Part shown: positions 1-11,374 of the stretch, piece after piece | Numbering within the stretch: position 1 is the stretch's first letter | How the letters are laid out: each line of letters starts with the position of its first letter | Origin: Heterobilharzia americana | Lineage: Eukaryota > Platyhelminthes > Trematoda > Strigeidida > Schistosomatidae | Length of the DNA stretch: 64,000 nucleotides | Assembly (NCBI GenBank): GCA_944470555.2 | Contig: OX104130.1 | Span: 46,223,491 to 46,287,490, forward strand | Reading direction: 5' to 3' | Notes under the pieces: model-generated | Database searches by the model: none | What the model saw: only the letters and a program-made list of their open reading frames with translations | What the model was told of the DNA's origin: nothing | Position numbers and translations under genes: made by a program

Positions 1-2085
1 CTTGAGACCCACATTTCTGTCTGAAAATCTTATTGTGTGGATTTCGGTTTTCTTTCTTCGAGGCATTTACACACAGCATTTGGAAAATGAATTATATGTC
101 TGGGACATATCATTTCTTCAACTCTTGCTTCACTAATAACGTTTCCATATCTGTCCTTAATAACCACACATAACTAGGCTTTTCTGCCGTTCCGAAAATT
201 GCCAATTTTCTTGAAATAGTTCCATGTTTACAGTCACACCAACTTTTCATCTTTCAATTCTGTCAGTTATTATTTCCGGTAATCAGTTACATTCAGTCTG
301 ATGATGTTCTAATTCTTCTTCCTAACGTAAATTGTGCAGCAGAAATTTCATCAAATACTTCACTGTTTGGTGTCGATTGACAATTTAGTTGAGTTCTCAT
401 AATAACCATATTATGCAGATAGACTCTTTTGGGGATATAAGTTCTCCCCAAACGAACAGTGTTTGCACCAAATTCATAAATATACTTGATAGGAATCTTA
501 GTTTATCTTTTCTTTTGCTTTACTCCGTCTCAAGCTCACCTCTTGTTTTTAATGCTTTTGAAGATGCTGTATTCCTATTGGTCATTGGCCCACCCATAAC
601 ACGTTTATTTCTCTGTTCTCCTTAAGAAACGTGCCAAATGTGCGAAGACGCTTAAGTTTTGCCAGTAGTTTCCTACTCTTCAATTGAGGGGAATTTTTTT
701 CACTTCAGCACTGCTTTTTTCTTGTGCTAGCCGAGGGGCTTATCCAGTATCACTTCGTTCATTTGATATCCAGATTATGCGTCTCTAGTTAACGACAACC
801 GCGAATCTTAACAGGTTCACTTTGAGGTAAAGTAAATCTGGTCAAACGAGTGTCTGGATACCTGATACAGTTGGATTTGCATTCTTTCGTTACTGGTGTT
901 CGGATTTAGTAGCCGTGTAAACAGTTCCTGCATAACAGTTATTTGTACATTTTACACTTCGCACATGTCGATTTAAATTATTATTCACGGTCGAATCGAC
1001 TCACTTTTACTGTCTTTGTTTAGAGTCACTGATAATTATAGAGAAGAGATAATTCAGAGGAGAAAATTTTCTTTTTGGACGATATCGTCGAAAAAGTAAC
1101 GAAAATTTTCATCGCTGAATTATATCTTCTCTATCACTGATAATTAAAAAGTGAGGTGTGTGTTCTTGGCTGTAAAAGTCATAAGGTGGATGAAACAATT
1201 ATGTAATCTTTTACTTGGAACAATAAAGGCTCTCAAAAGTTTATAAATATCATTTTGCTCTGATTAAAATTTATTCAAAACATGCACTGTTCTTAAGGTA
1301 AAACAGTTATTGTGTGAAAGAAGAAAAGATTATTCGTTAAAACATCGTTGAACCAAACAACAATAATTAAGAGGATGTATGCAGAAGTAGAAGTATTAAT
1401 TCAATTCATGTTCCATTCAATTTGCATATTAAGAGAAAAGCGGGCAAACTCGGTTCCAATTAGTGACCATTTTGCTCATGCTGTAAATACCACTGAAGCA
1501 AACTGTTAAATGCAAGAGCAAAAGTTTAAAATCTGAGTGAGGTGATTTGCAAGATGAAACGGCTGTTGTTAAATCAATAACACAGACAAAGCATTATATT
1601 GAAAGGAACATTTAGTGAGCTCTTGCCGCCCTTGCTTTTCGAAGCAGTTTGATATATCTAGGAACATTATGGTCTGACTAACCGGTTTAGATATGACTCA
1701 TTGGCATAGACACTTCAGTTTCAATAACCGGCCCTGGGTTCAGGTCTAATGCTGTTTACTTCAGCCTTGATATAATGTCTCCATAACTAAGCGTGGTTCC
1801 TGGCATTGTACCTAAACCTGTAACAGGTTGAGTGGCACTGATCTTCCCATTTGCTAACTGTTTGTTGAATCTAAAAAGCTGGCGTGGTATCTGAATACAA
1901 ATAACAATGTGTGAAGTTAAACATGGTGGATATCTATTTAGTGGGTAACTAAAATGCTAATCAAACTGCCCGTGATAATGTCGCACCCCGAACAGATTGT
2001 TGAAGCATCATTCCGACTCACGAGGGATTCTTTTGACTAAATTTGTGTTAGTCAACTGAGAAGCTTGGTTTTAAACAAAGGAGTA
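1..2085. other. No gene recognised
   Basis: Apart from the foldback element at 1026-1146, I see no supported feature. The open frame at 389-625 (+) has no recognisable motif. The minus strand of 1-400 has short stretches that vaguely resemble retroelement protein, but in the wrong order, so no call is made. Confidence 0.5.
1026..1146. mobile_element. Foldback (MITE-like) element with 13 bp flanking direct repeat
   Basis: TCACTGATAATTA occurs at 1026-1038 and again at 1134-1146. The 95 bp between them is an imperfect palindrome: the left arm starts TAGAGAAGAGATAATTCAG and the right arm, reversed, TAGAGAAGATATAATTCAG; both continue to GAAAATTTTC. About 29 of the first 33 arm positions match. 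The centre is the perfect palindrome GACGATATCGTC. The layout is that of a small terminal-inverted-repeat element with a target site duplication, but 13 bp is long for known cut-and-paste families. Confidence 0.6.
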
Positions 2086-3110
2086 GCTTTTGAAAGGGAA
2101 CACCAGTGGGATCGCCTACAGCAGGACTAGTTGGAGAAGCAGTGATGGAAAGATTGGAAACAGTGGTATGGTCGTTAATTAAACTGAGCTTTGGGTGAGG
2201 TATGTAGACGACACACTTGTCAACATTAAAAGAAACGAATTGAAAAACGCTTATAAACCAATTAACAATAGCTTCATGGATATCAAATTCACCATTGAAG
2301 TAACAAACTTGGGTTTTTAGGTGTTCTGATCACAAGAATAGATTCAGGGATATTGGAAACTAAAGTATGCGGAAACCAACTCATAGTGATTAAATCCGCA
2401 ACTACAATAGGAGCAACCCAACAGTACACAAAGTCACTTGTATAAAAATATTGTTGAGCGAAGACACTGTTGTACATCAGTCCTGAAAAGAAAACTATTT
2501 AATAACTGTTTTCCAGAAGAACAGCTATCCACACAACTTCATCTAAAGATGCTTACATAATTCGTTGTCAACCGAGAAGTCACTTTCGAAGACCAGCAAA
2601 CGGATTGTCCTACCCCACACGAATGACATCTCCGTGGTTACGACGGGATCATTGAAGGCTTTTAGAATCGCTGTATCTCACAAGCCGACAAAATCTCTTC
2701 ACTCTTTGTTATGCAAGCCAAAGGATAAGATAGAAAAGGAAAACAAATCAAGCATCATCTGCAAAATAAACTTCAAGGAACGCTACATAGCACACAGTGG
2801 TCGCCTTCTTCTCATCCTTCTGTATGCACATTAACTATCAGTGAAGCTTCATCACACATCTTCCCTCATATCAATGCATGCGGACAACTATGGGCATCAA
2901 CCTTACCGGGAAAACGTGAAACTCTTGGATGGAAGAAGTATAAAGAATGTCAGAGGATTTTAGAAGCTTGGTATTCAGGTCAGTCGGGAATCAGCAGACA
3001 CGTTGACAATGACCCAATCAATCAACCAATAAGAAACCACGAGAAGGTCAACTTTCACATCAGCAGGACAACCATTAAAATGAATATGGAAACAGTTACA
3101 AGATCTTGAC
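2086..3110 (+). mobile_element. Penelope-like element relic (RT to GIY-YIG part)
   Basis: Translated pieces match Penelope-like reverse transcriptase in order: GTPVGSPTAGLVGEAVMERL (about 2100-2160), V-R-Y-V-D-D-T-L (about 2197-2220, the catalytic Y-V-D-D), F-T-I-E-V and a G-V-L-I-T-R region, then LPHTNDISVVTTGS and C-K-P-K-D-K-I linker motifs (2610-2740), and near 2900 a W-K-K-Y-K-E-C-Q-R-I-L-E-A tail typical of schistosome PLEs. Several stops and frameshifts interrupt it, so it is a dead copy. The first half of the RT is not recognisable upstream. Confidence 0.72.
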
Positions 3111-3588
3111 AGAATTAAACAATCACACTGAAGGCCATCAATAAAAGCAACCAAATAAAATGAAGGGAAAACCTTAGGGTTCACTTCCTTCAGAATTTTG
3201 CCGTTGATCTTGTGTAGCATGACAACGGAAGCTGTACGAGTAAATTATTCAGCTCAGAGAACACAACACCATCAAAATTACCCACCTAGGCTAGAAATAT
3301 TTCCCACCACCTCAAAGGAGTAAATTTTGAATATTTCATACCGTTAATATCAATTTTGTATGTTAAGATAAGCATCACAATAGCCAGAATAGAAAAGTTA
3401 GTAATTCTGGTAAAAGTAATCACTGACTCCTTCATAAACAAACAGTCTCAAGCGGTTGTTAAGATTCCACAGATTTGTTGATTTGATTTGTAACACACAG
3501 TGATACAGTATTATTTACTTGATGATGCTTCGAGTATAAATTATCATAATCGTATCACTTTAATCGCACTACTTTAGACATCTGGTTT

Positions 3589-4373
3589 TTATAGTCCTGT
3601 CACCCACCTCATATAATTGGTTTTTATTGATAGTAACACTTTCCATACCACCGGCATAATTGTTGTGTCATTTCTATTACATGCGTTGCCTGTTGATTCG
3701 ATGAACAAAGATTCGGTAATCAATCTCTCTTTCCACCTAATTATATTGGACTTGAGTACAATGGTTTTATCCCGCCCTATTGTGTGGTAGTTTGTTAATG
3801 GGCGCATTGCAATAGCCGATTTTTTCTGTAAGTTATTGATCTTATTCAGACCTGTCATTATATATTTAGCGAAATTCCTATGTTAGGCTATTCTAACTGA
3901 CCCCGAACGGCTAGTTTGACTTATGTACTTGACTTCAAAGTCATTACATGGAATTTGATAGATTAGATTATTTTGCTTAATTACTTCTATCGGATCCTTA
4001 GCCTGGCAACAAAGCTTATCTCTGAGTAAGTTTGTCGGTTTAAGTGCGACCATAGTTCCAGCTTTGTTGATGATCCTACGTAAAGTTCTTGACGTACCTT
4101 CCTCATAGGGTAACACAATGGAGGCTATGAACTCCCATCTACAGATGCTGTTGTTATTAGTCGTACTCGTGTTACTGTAATCCTTTCGTTTGTTATGCGT
4201 TCGTACAAATTTTTAATCAACTGTAGAGGATAATTATTAACTATTAGTGTTTCTTTTATGCGTTTCAGTTCCTTGTTTAGGTCCTTGCACTGACTGGGCA
4301 GTTGTCTAGCTCTATCACTTAGACAGTCACCCATCTCAATCTCAAGAAATCGGAGATGCAGCCCACTAGACAC
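3589..4373 (-). mobile_element. Penelope-like element relic with GIY-YIG endonuclease end
   Basis: Reading down from 4373, one fragment covers the connector after the RT (about 4373-4128), the next reads YEEGTSRTLRRIINKAGTMV, with IYQIPCNDFEVKYISQTSR (4116-3885), matching I-P-C-x-x-C-x-x-x-Y-I-G-Q-T-x-R at the start of the PLE GIY-YIG endonuclease, and a third ends with R-W-K-E-R-L-I-T-E-S and A-C-N-R-N-D (3858-3600), the usual C-terminal end. At least two frame breaks separate them. The second conserved cysteine is replaced by F. It faces the PLE at 2086-3110 tail to tail. Confidence 0.72.
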
Positions 4374-4385
4374 AAGGTGAAGAAG

Positions 4386-4625
4386 GGGAGCAGATGTAGG
4401 TTCACATTACTCACTGTTTAGTGCAGGAACCTACATTCAAAACAAGTTGAAAGACTTCACAGAAACTGATGATAGGCCACAGTTCAAGTTCAACACCCAG
4501 AACAGAAAGTGAGGAACAAAACTATAAAAGACATCTTCACGTCAGTCATGAGGACAAAATGGGAGACATTGGGCAACATTCCTGAAGGATCCTGCGTGGA
4601 AGAACACTGGAACTCTTTGGAAGGG
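4386..4625 (+). mobile_element. RTE retrotransposon fragment (endonuclease/RT junction)
   Basis: The segment is clearly similar to 27279-27520 in the RTE copy: both contain GAGCAGATGTAGGTTCACA, a shared CCACAGTTCAAGT block and a GAACACTGGAA block. It corresponds to the G-A-D-V-G-S-H-H end of the endonuclease and the following linker. It is truncated on both sides and inactive. Confidence 0.7.
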
Positions 4626-4989
4626 TACAATGTTGATTACTCGTTTTGTTACTGACAGAAAAGTGATTCGACTCTTGATCAGCGGTTCAATAACTGTTTT
4701 AGATAACAAAGCATAAATTTAGGTTAAAGATGAATGAAATTTTGCTTCAAAGTAATCCCTTTGAATGTGCAAAGCGATAATATTCATACGACGGTTCAGT
4801 TTAGTTAATATCAACACGGAAACTGAAAATACTGTGTGACGATTTTAGGGGTTACACCTCAAATCATCACATCGAGATACGAGGCAGAAAAGTGCAGGAT
4901 AGAAGAATAGGGAGAAAATTTAATCAAAATTCGTCTAAATTTATAAGATAGAACTGGTCTGTAAAAAAATAGCGAATTGTGATGTGAAG

Positions 4990-5830
4990 ATTATGCAGCG
5001 GAAATCGTTAAAGGCATGTGAATCACTGGGATCAATTCCGAATCATGTTTCTTCGAATCTCTAACTACCAATTCTACTTGTCGTGTAGAAACTGACTGAT
5101 AAGTCTGCAGACCCTTTCAGAAGACGCGTTTTAGTCTGGCCACCCTTAATCTTTCTCCAGTCTGACCTTACTTCAGTTAAAGTTGTATGTCGCAGTGGAT
5201 GGTGACTAAGCATGCGTAAAACATATCCTAGTGATCTCAGTCGGTTAAGGTTTATGACCAAGTCATCTGAATTACTCATTTCACCTGAAAACTTACTCTT
5301 CGACTGACGGGGTGCAGTATGAAGGTAATGGTACTCGAATACCTGGAGTTTTATCATTTCCTTCACCTTAAATGACTCTGTTTCACAGTTATAAAGTTAG
5401 ACTAAGCGAACTACTGACCAGTTCACTTGATTGTTTACAGGCAATCATATGTCTCACCAGCTCTGTAGATAACGCAACTTGGTAAAAACTTCTCGAAGCT
5501 GTATACTGGCCAAGATTTTGTCTACTGTGGGACCTTCAGGGTTGATCACGTTCTATAGGCAGGTGAACTTGTTAATGGATCCATCCACTTTACTCCACTA
5601 TCAGATGAGACATCAACACAAAGGAATCCTCACGTAATAATTTGTATTTGAAAGGTGGGAAATGCTTTCTAAGTATTGTTGATTCATCACTCAACATGCC
5701 TATAAGACTGCATTTTGTCATCATCTACACCTATAACGAATATATCATGTGCATAATCTAGATCTACTAAGAAGGTTCCTGGGACAAGATCATCCTCCGA
5801 AAAGTCATTTGATGTGAGACAAAGCTTTCG
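4990..5830 (-). mobile_element. Degenerate LINE relic (RT and C-terminal region)
   Basis: Reading down from 5830, a frame gives L-V-D-L-D-Y-A-H-D-I-F-V, a decayed Y-A-D-D RT motif (about 5790-5730). Further down come LQVFEYHYLHTAPRQSKSKF and NRLRSLGYVLRMLSHHPLRH, then K-I-K-G-G-Q-T-K-T (5366-5100), as in the C-terminal region of schistosome LINEs (R-L-R-W-L-G-H-V-L-R-M ... G-G-Q-T-K-T-W). Near 5000 an N-W-S-Q-W-like end remains after stops. This is a different family from the RTE copies; I do not assign the clade. Confidence 0.65.
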
Positions 5831-7225
5831 TCTATCCTCTTAAGTTAATGTCATTATTTTTATTATTTTCTCAGTTGAATAATTTATGACTGATTAGATG
5901 GTAAATATTGTACATGATTCAAAAATAGACGAATAATCACTGTAATTAAAAAAGGACAAAAATAATTAACTAAGGAACTTTTGTCTCTTTAACTATAATG
6001 CTGATAATGTTAAAGCTGTTGAATGACTTTCTGGTCGTTAATCTCTTTATTCGATAAAATTCACCTCATATTAGTTAAAAGTGTGAAGTGCTGTCAAGTA
6101 CAAGTTTGTTTTCTTACTAATTGACTATATTTATCGTTTTTGATTTTTACATAATTTAACTTTCTGATTTACCCTGCAGTAAATGTTCATTTGGCATGTA
6201 TTTCATTTCTATCATTATTAGATCTGACCTCCTTTTGTTAACTGGTATATACGTTAGTGTGTCATTCATAAAGTCTTTTCCTAAGCATACAGGATATGCA
6301 TAGCGAACTTCACCTTATTTCTGATCTTCACTGCTTGAGTCCAGTCCAATGTTCACCTGCTTTATTGACTGACTGTTTGCTAGGGGAAACTAAATTGAGA
6401 GTTATCTTTCATTCACTGTCACTGTAGTCTCAATTTTCTTGCCTGATTGATTCGAATAGAAAGTGATTATTTTCGCTTACTCTAATAATGCTTGTTAAAG
6501 CAGAATTATTTTGTTTTTAGAAGTGTAAACTTATCTTACAGTATAATAAATAAATGCAACAGATTATCTTATTTCTTTAAATTCATAACTGTTTTTGTCA
6601 TTCATGAGCGACAGTTTCTTTGTCAGAAAGTGAAACAATCGGAAAGATTAGATGCATAGTAACATAGAACAAGAAAACATGACTAATTGTATGCAAGCAT
6701 AATGACAAGAATACTGACAATAGGTCACTCTTCTAAGTAAGCACTGAACAATTAAGCCAAACAAAATCTACGATAAACAGTAAGAAGATAAATTCATGAA
6801 AAATAGGACCATCTTGTATTCCATTGAAATAATATGCATAAATAGATTTATTTTCAAAGCAATTTTCATTTAGATATTTATTGATATTCAGATTTATTAA
6901 AAGACAATTAAAAATGTTTATCTTTTTTTCAGTTTTCTAATAACAAACTACTTAACTAGGTTTTCCTGATATCAATAGGTTTTGTCAGTTTTCTTATTGA
7001 TTATGCAGTGAAGACTAGTTATCAATAGCCTACGACCCTTCAGATAATTATGTTCACGTCGAACCTGATTTTGTCTCTAGTATTAAGTATTTGAAGTAAA
7101 CTAGTTTTCATTTAAAAGTAGTCATTCTGTTAGTTGTATCCACAATATTTTTTTGGCATCTTTATAATGATAAATGTTTATCAAGAAGTTTCAGGTGACT
7201 GTATTGAACTCTGGAGTGGATTGTA
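5831..7225. other. AT-rich non-coding stretch
   Basis: No long frame, repeat copy or splice-flanked exon was recognised. If the large gene continues past exon 18, a 3' exon or UTR could lie here unseen. Confidence 0.5.
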
Positions 7226-7235
7226 AATAATAATC

Positions 7236-7270
<35 letters not shown>
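7226..7270. repeat. (TAA)n / (ATA)n microsatellite
   Basis: An imperfect then perfect run of AAT/ATA triplets about 45 bp long. It lies just upstream of the hammerhead retroposon at 7305-7620 and may be tied to its insertion. Confidence 0.9.
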
Positions 7271-7271
<1 letters not shown>

Positions 7272-7304
7272 GTAACTAGACAGTAATTTCAGTCTACTAC
7301 TCAA

Positions 7305-7620
7305 TTATCATAATTAACATTCAGGCAATATCGAGGCATCCGCATAGGAGCCCATATGCCAACAGAGGTTGAACAATTCGATCCAACAAAACAACCGAGA
7401 ATAACAAGTATCTCAAAAATAGTAATAACTACTACCCGTTGTACAAGAAGTGACTATCGTTCTTCTGTGGCATAGTGGATAACGCCTTGGGGTTTGAAGC
7501 GATGGGCGCTAGGTTCGGGTCTCAGTGGGAACAATATAATTGGAGTGCAGGTACATCCAGCTGACGAGTCCCAAATAAGACAAAACATGAGTCCCGAGTT
7601 CTTCTGCTAGCCACAACCAA
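7305..7620 (+). repeat. tRNA-like hammerhead retroposon (SM-alpha type), copy A
   Basis: The unit begins near ATTCAGGCAATATCGAGGC and ends CTGCTAGCCACAACC, about 315 bp, close to the about 335 bp SM-alpha satellite/SINE monomer of Schistosoma. It holds an A-box-like GTGGCATAGTGGATAACGCC (about 7468-7487) and a B-box-like GGTTCGGGTCT (7512-7522), then the hammerhead region at 7555-7600. Copies B and C are at 21783-22466. Not a functional tRNA gene. Confidence 0.78.
7555..7602 (+). ncRNA. Hammerhead ribozyme motif, copy A (core mutated)
   Basis: CTGACGA at 7561-7567 fits the CUGANGA core, followed by GTCCCAAATAAGAC for stem II and a GTC cleavage triplet at 7591-7593, in the same order as the Schistosoma hammerhead. 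The GAAA core is changed to AAAA at 7582-7585 and stem II has a mismatch, so self-cleavage is probably lost or weak. Established knowledge: schistosome SM-alpha repeats encode active hammerhead ribozymes. Confidence 0.72.
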
Positions 7621-8185
7621 CCAGATTATCTGTAATTTCAGTCACTGTGATAACTACCAATCGTTATTCGTTCTTAAAATGTCGTCAGACAGTTTTGTAT
7701 TGTTTACAAAGGTTATATAACCGAATGGTTACGAACACTTCGACTGCAGTTCTCAATGGAATTTGTTGAGTTTTGCTTTTTAGTTAAGTCGAATGAATTA
7801 TCTACACAAGTTATCACTTTATCCTAACCATGGGTTACTGTTATCTGAAGGATAGTGAAAAATATAAATAATTGACACAAAAAAATATTCTTCTGACAAT
7901 ATCGAGGTATTTCTACCTTCAATATATGTCCTTATATCACAGTGTATTGAAGTGTTCCACATTGAAGCAGACTCCTAAAGTCTTGGCTTTACTTTGTCAG
8001 AATTCGGAATTGTGTCTCTAAACGTTTAAATTCCTTAAAATCTTTGTTTTGAATCATTTTATCATGGAGTATGCAGTGTGTAAAATTTTTAAGCGTTGTG
8101 AAATTCTTATTTATGAGTAAGAAGACTGCTATTATAAGTCGGTTTAGGGTAATCAGCAGTAAGACCTAAAGCTGAGTTTCGTGTT

Positions 8186-8253
8186 TGTTGGCACTCGTCA
8201 ACAAGGTTATCTGTGACCAGAGAGATTTGAACCCGTGGCACCCAGTGTTGCAG
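8186..8253 (-). repeat. tRNA-like interspersed repeat relic
   Basis: The stretch contains GTTGGCACTCGTCAACAAGG and, on the minus strand, a B-box-like GGTTCAAATCTC. A related block (GTTGGCATTCGTTATCAAG on the minus strand) is at 58505-58625. It directly abuts the RTE fragment starting at 8254. It looks like a short retroposon of tRNA-like origin; the family is not identified. Confidence 0.4.
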
Positions 8254-8679
8254 TGGGAAGCTGAGTGATGCCTTTGAAGTTTGGACAGGAGTAAGACAAG
8301 GCTACCGTCTACTATCACCCATGATCTTCCTGAGAGCGATCGACTGGACTGGACTGGATCATGCAAGAAAGTGTGAGGGGTGAGAAGACGGGCATACGCT
8401 GTTTGACTGATGAAAAGACCCTAGAGGATTTGCATTTTACCGATGATGTACTGTGTCCAATGTCTTGTCGCTCACACTCGAAGATCTGCAGACAAAAACC
8501 TACAAGTTGACAGAAGAGGTGAGGCAGCAAAGACGGGACTTCCTTCAGGTGAACTTATAGAAGACAGAGGTGATGACGATATCCAACCAACAACAACAGG
8601 CTCTAATCACCATGAACGGCAGGAATCTGAAGGAAGTAGTCTCTTTCACCTGCCTGCCTAGGCAGCATCATTTCATCTA
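8254..8679 (+). mobile_element. RTE fragment, near-identical twin of 11624-12049
   Basis: The fragment starts TGGGAAGCTGAGTGATGCC and covers the part of the RT with T-G-V-R-Q-G-Y and the decayed F-T-D-D-V region. Compared with 11624-12049 I see only three base differences in about 426 bp, and both share the same stops and changed catalytic region (F-A-D-D to F-T-D-D). It is truncated on both sides and non-coding. Confidence 0.85.
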
Positions 8680-8764
8680 TAGACGAAATTGACCGACAAT
8701 TTCGCAACACGGTCACCAAGCTAGGAGGCTAACCACCTCGGTGAACTTTGATGGATGTTTGTTA

Positions 8765-8890
8765 GTCAGAGGCAATAGCTCAGTGGTAGTGTAGCTGAGT
8801 GAAACCTTGAGTGACATGAGTTTGTTATCTTAAAGGGGACATCACTTCCGTCGACACTTCAGAAACGCCATGCTAATGGGTTCAAACAAG
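8765..8890 (+). repeat. Possible tRNA-derived SINE relic
   Basis: GGCAATAGCTCAGTGGTAGTG at about 8771-8791 closely resembles a tRNA A box (TAGCTCAGTGGTAG). No convincing tRNA cloverleaf or B box at the right distance is visible, so a tRNA gene is not called. Confidence 0.35.
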
Positions 8891-10489
8891 CATGAAACCT
8901 ACTTCCAGGTCATCATGCCGATTGCCTATAACCATTCAACTTTCTTTCAAGTGCACTGAGATGGTGAACCTTATGAGTTGTTGGCCATATTGCAAAATGA
9001 TCCATAGAATTCGATCAGCACTCAGGACCAGACAGCATGAAGATGGTTGCCCTGTAGTGACCAATAAACATTCTATATTACACAAAACTTTGTGAAAAAC
9101 TACATTTTGCCTAACTGAAAAAAACATGACAGATAACCTTTTCTTCCTTGAACATTGCAATGCAGAATACATAGCAAGGTCTAGGAAGCTTCTAGTAGGC
9201 TAGTATTTGAAAATTGCTGTTCATAAATATACGCTGACTGCTGTAGGTTAGTGAATATCAACTACAGCGATCACCCAGACAACTAGAGGTTTTCAGAGAG
9301 TACTTTAAGTCTGTATTACGTTGGCAGTTAAATACAGAAATATCCCCAAGTAACAGCATTGAACCAGTCATCTGACACTGATTTTTAAGCTTCTGCACAC
9401 AAATGGTTACAATGTTGTAGGATGATTATTTATAACTTCCAAAAAATAAAGCACCAACGTGATGCTAAGGCAACTCAACAGTTTATGGTCTATCAGCTTC
9501 ATAAAAAGGAATAATTCAAAAGCCGAAGGGGGAAGAAAGATTTTCCTCCAAAGTATTTTGGAATTATTAGGGTGTAGTGTTTAAGAAGGATATTTAAATT
9601 ACATGATCAAAATTTAAGTTATTACTAAGAATGCGAATTCCTAAAGCGAAATCACAGCACTTTCTAAAATGCTGGTATTTTCATTAGTCATAAAGAGAAA
9701 AGGTGTTCACTGAATATCAACTTTCGAAGTTGAAAGGTTACTTCATGCTTGTATACATATATGTGTATATTTATATGGGAGAAATTCGGTACTAATTTAC
9801 TTTCATCTCAGGAGTTTTTAGAAATTATTCGCCTATTTTCATCCATTGATTGTTGCTATTGATAAGTTGGTTAGACTAATGTTTAAGTCACTGAGTCCTT
9901 AATGAAAATTTGATTATTTCTTGTTTTGAAGTGATTTTTGTGTAACTGCTTTATATTTGTTCTGTGATTTCATTGATACTCACTGAGCTTTCCTTCAAGA
10001 GTAAAAGTGAAGAGAGCAGTGAACAGCGAAATTCGGTTTCCTATTTTAAATACACCATGCTTCTACTCCTGACTTTGCTCACATTAACTGAAAAGTTGAC
10101 GCGAACAAATTTCAATCTGAATTATCTAGGGTGGGATGGATAGTTAGCTGAATAGCACACCACCCTTTGAGCCAGTGCTTAAACCGTTGGTAGAATAAAC
10201 AAGAATTTGTCTAACTTGGGACTTCACTTAGTCCTAATTTGTAAGTTCTCTGCTCATAGACTGCTGCGGTGGTAAAGAACACAAGTTATAACGACCTCAT
10301 CGAAACTGAAGAAATAAGTAGTTGTAAAAATGTAGAAGCATAATATTAGGAATATTTCGGAATTGAAGAACTTACATTTTGCCTAACTTAATCTCACTGA
10401 AGATACGTTTCCGTTAGACTTATTTTGTTCCACACTTCACGTCTAAATGTTCTTTAACCGGGGAAATTAAAATTAAGTCAATAGGTAAC
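8891..10489. other. Non-coding stretch between repeats
   Basis: Two short overlapping frames on opposite strands (8892-9172) show no motif. Nothing else is supported. Confidence 0.5.
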
Positions 10490-11343
10490 CTCGCCTGGTT
10501 AACTAGTTCACTAGTTACCAGCCGGTCCTGAGCTCGGGTAAAGAGGGAAGGTTGGGCATACGGCTAGCAACTCTACCCCAGAAAACTAATCCAACCGCTA
10601 AACAAACTTAAAAGCACAGACAAAATATAAAAAATAAAACCAAATTATTTCTCGCTGGGATCGGAGAGACGAAATGACGCCGGTTGGTGAAAGCCTTCGG
10701 GAAGCCAATTGGCCGATTTGTCTTCTCTCGATGAAAGCGAGAGTAAACGTGGGGACATAGAATGTCCGCACAATGTTTGAAGCTAGCAAGGCTGCCCAGA
10801 TTGCAGAGGAAATGAGAAGGTATCACACTGAAGTGCTAGGAATTTGCGAAAGCAGATGGAATGGAAGTGGACTGCAAACTGTCAACTGAAGAGTCAATAA
10901 TCTACTCCGATAGTGTCACCCAAATGACAACCACAAGGACACTGAGTTTTGGAGTGGCTATCATGATGTCGCCAAGTGCATCGAAGTCTCTCTCTCATGC
11001 AGTGGGAACCAACCTCCTCCTCCTCCTCCTCCAGGATCAGCAACATGACAACAAGATGGATTCAACTCAAAAGGAAGGATAGTCACAGTCGTACAGATGC
11101 AGAGACAACAGCGGACATGCTCACACCACTATTGCAGAAAATCTGGAAGGAAGGTATGGTACATGGCCATTGATTTGAAGAAGAGCTACCATGTCAAACT
11201 CCCGAAGGAGGGAGACCTCAGTGTTTGCAAGAACTGACGTGGAATCATACTCCACTTCTGTCCACCCGAAGCAAGCAAAATATTAAGTCACATCATACTG
11301 GAGAGACTAAACAATGTGCTGGATTCAAAATACAACCGGAACA

Positions 11344-11374
11344 GGCTGGTTGGCTGGCTGGCTGGCTGGCTGGA
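11344..11374. repeat. (GGCT)n tandem repeat within RTE
   Basis: Several GGCT units follow each other after AACAGGCTGGTT. The RTE copy at 27.0-29.7 kb has the same repeat but shorter at about 28379-28399, so the unit number varies between copies. Confidence 0.75.

Noticed and set aside
1..400. Retroelement-like minus-strand peptides (K-D-R-Y-G-N-V-I-S and F-D-E-I-S-A-A)
   Set aside because: The pieces occur in the reverse of the order expected for a LINE and are broken by stops, so no element is called.
7466..7525. tRNA gene
   Set aside because: A and B box-like motifs are present but no cloverleaf; they belong to the hammerhead retroposon.
10598..10826. Two overlapping minus-strand frames
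   Set aside because: They are the antisense of the RTE 5' region and endonuclease start.
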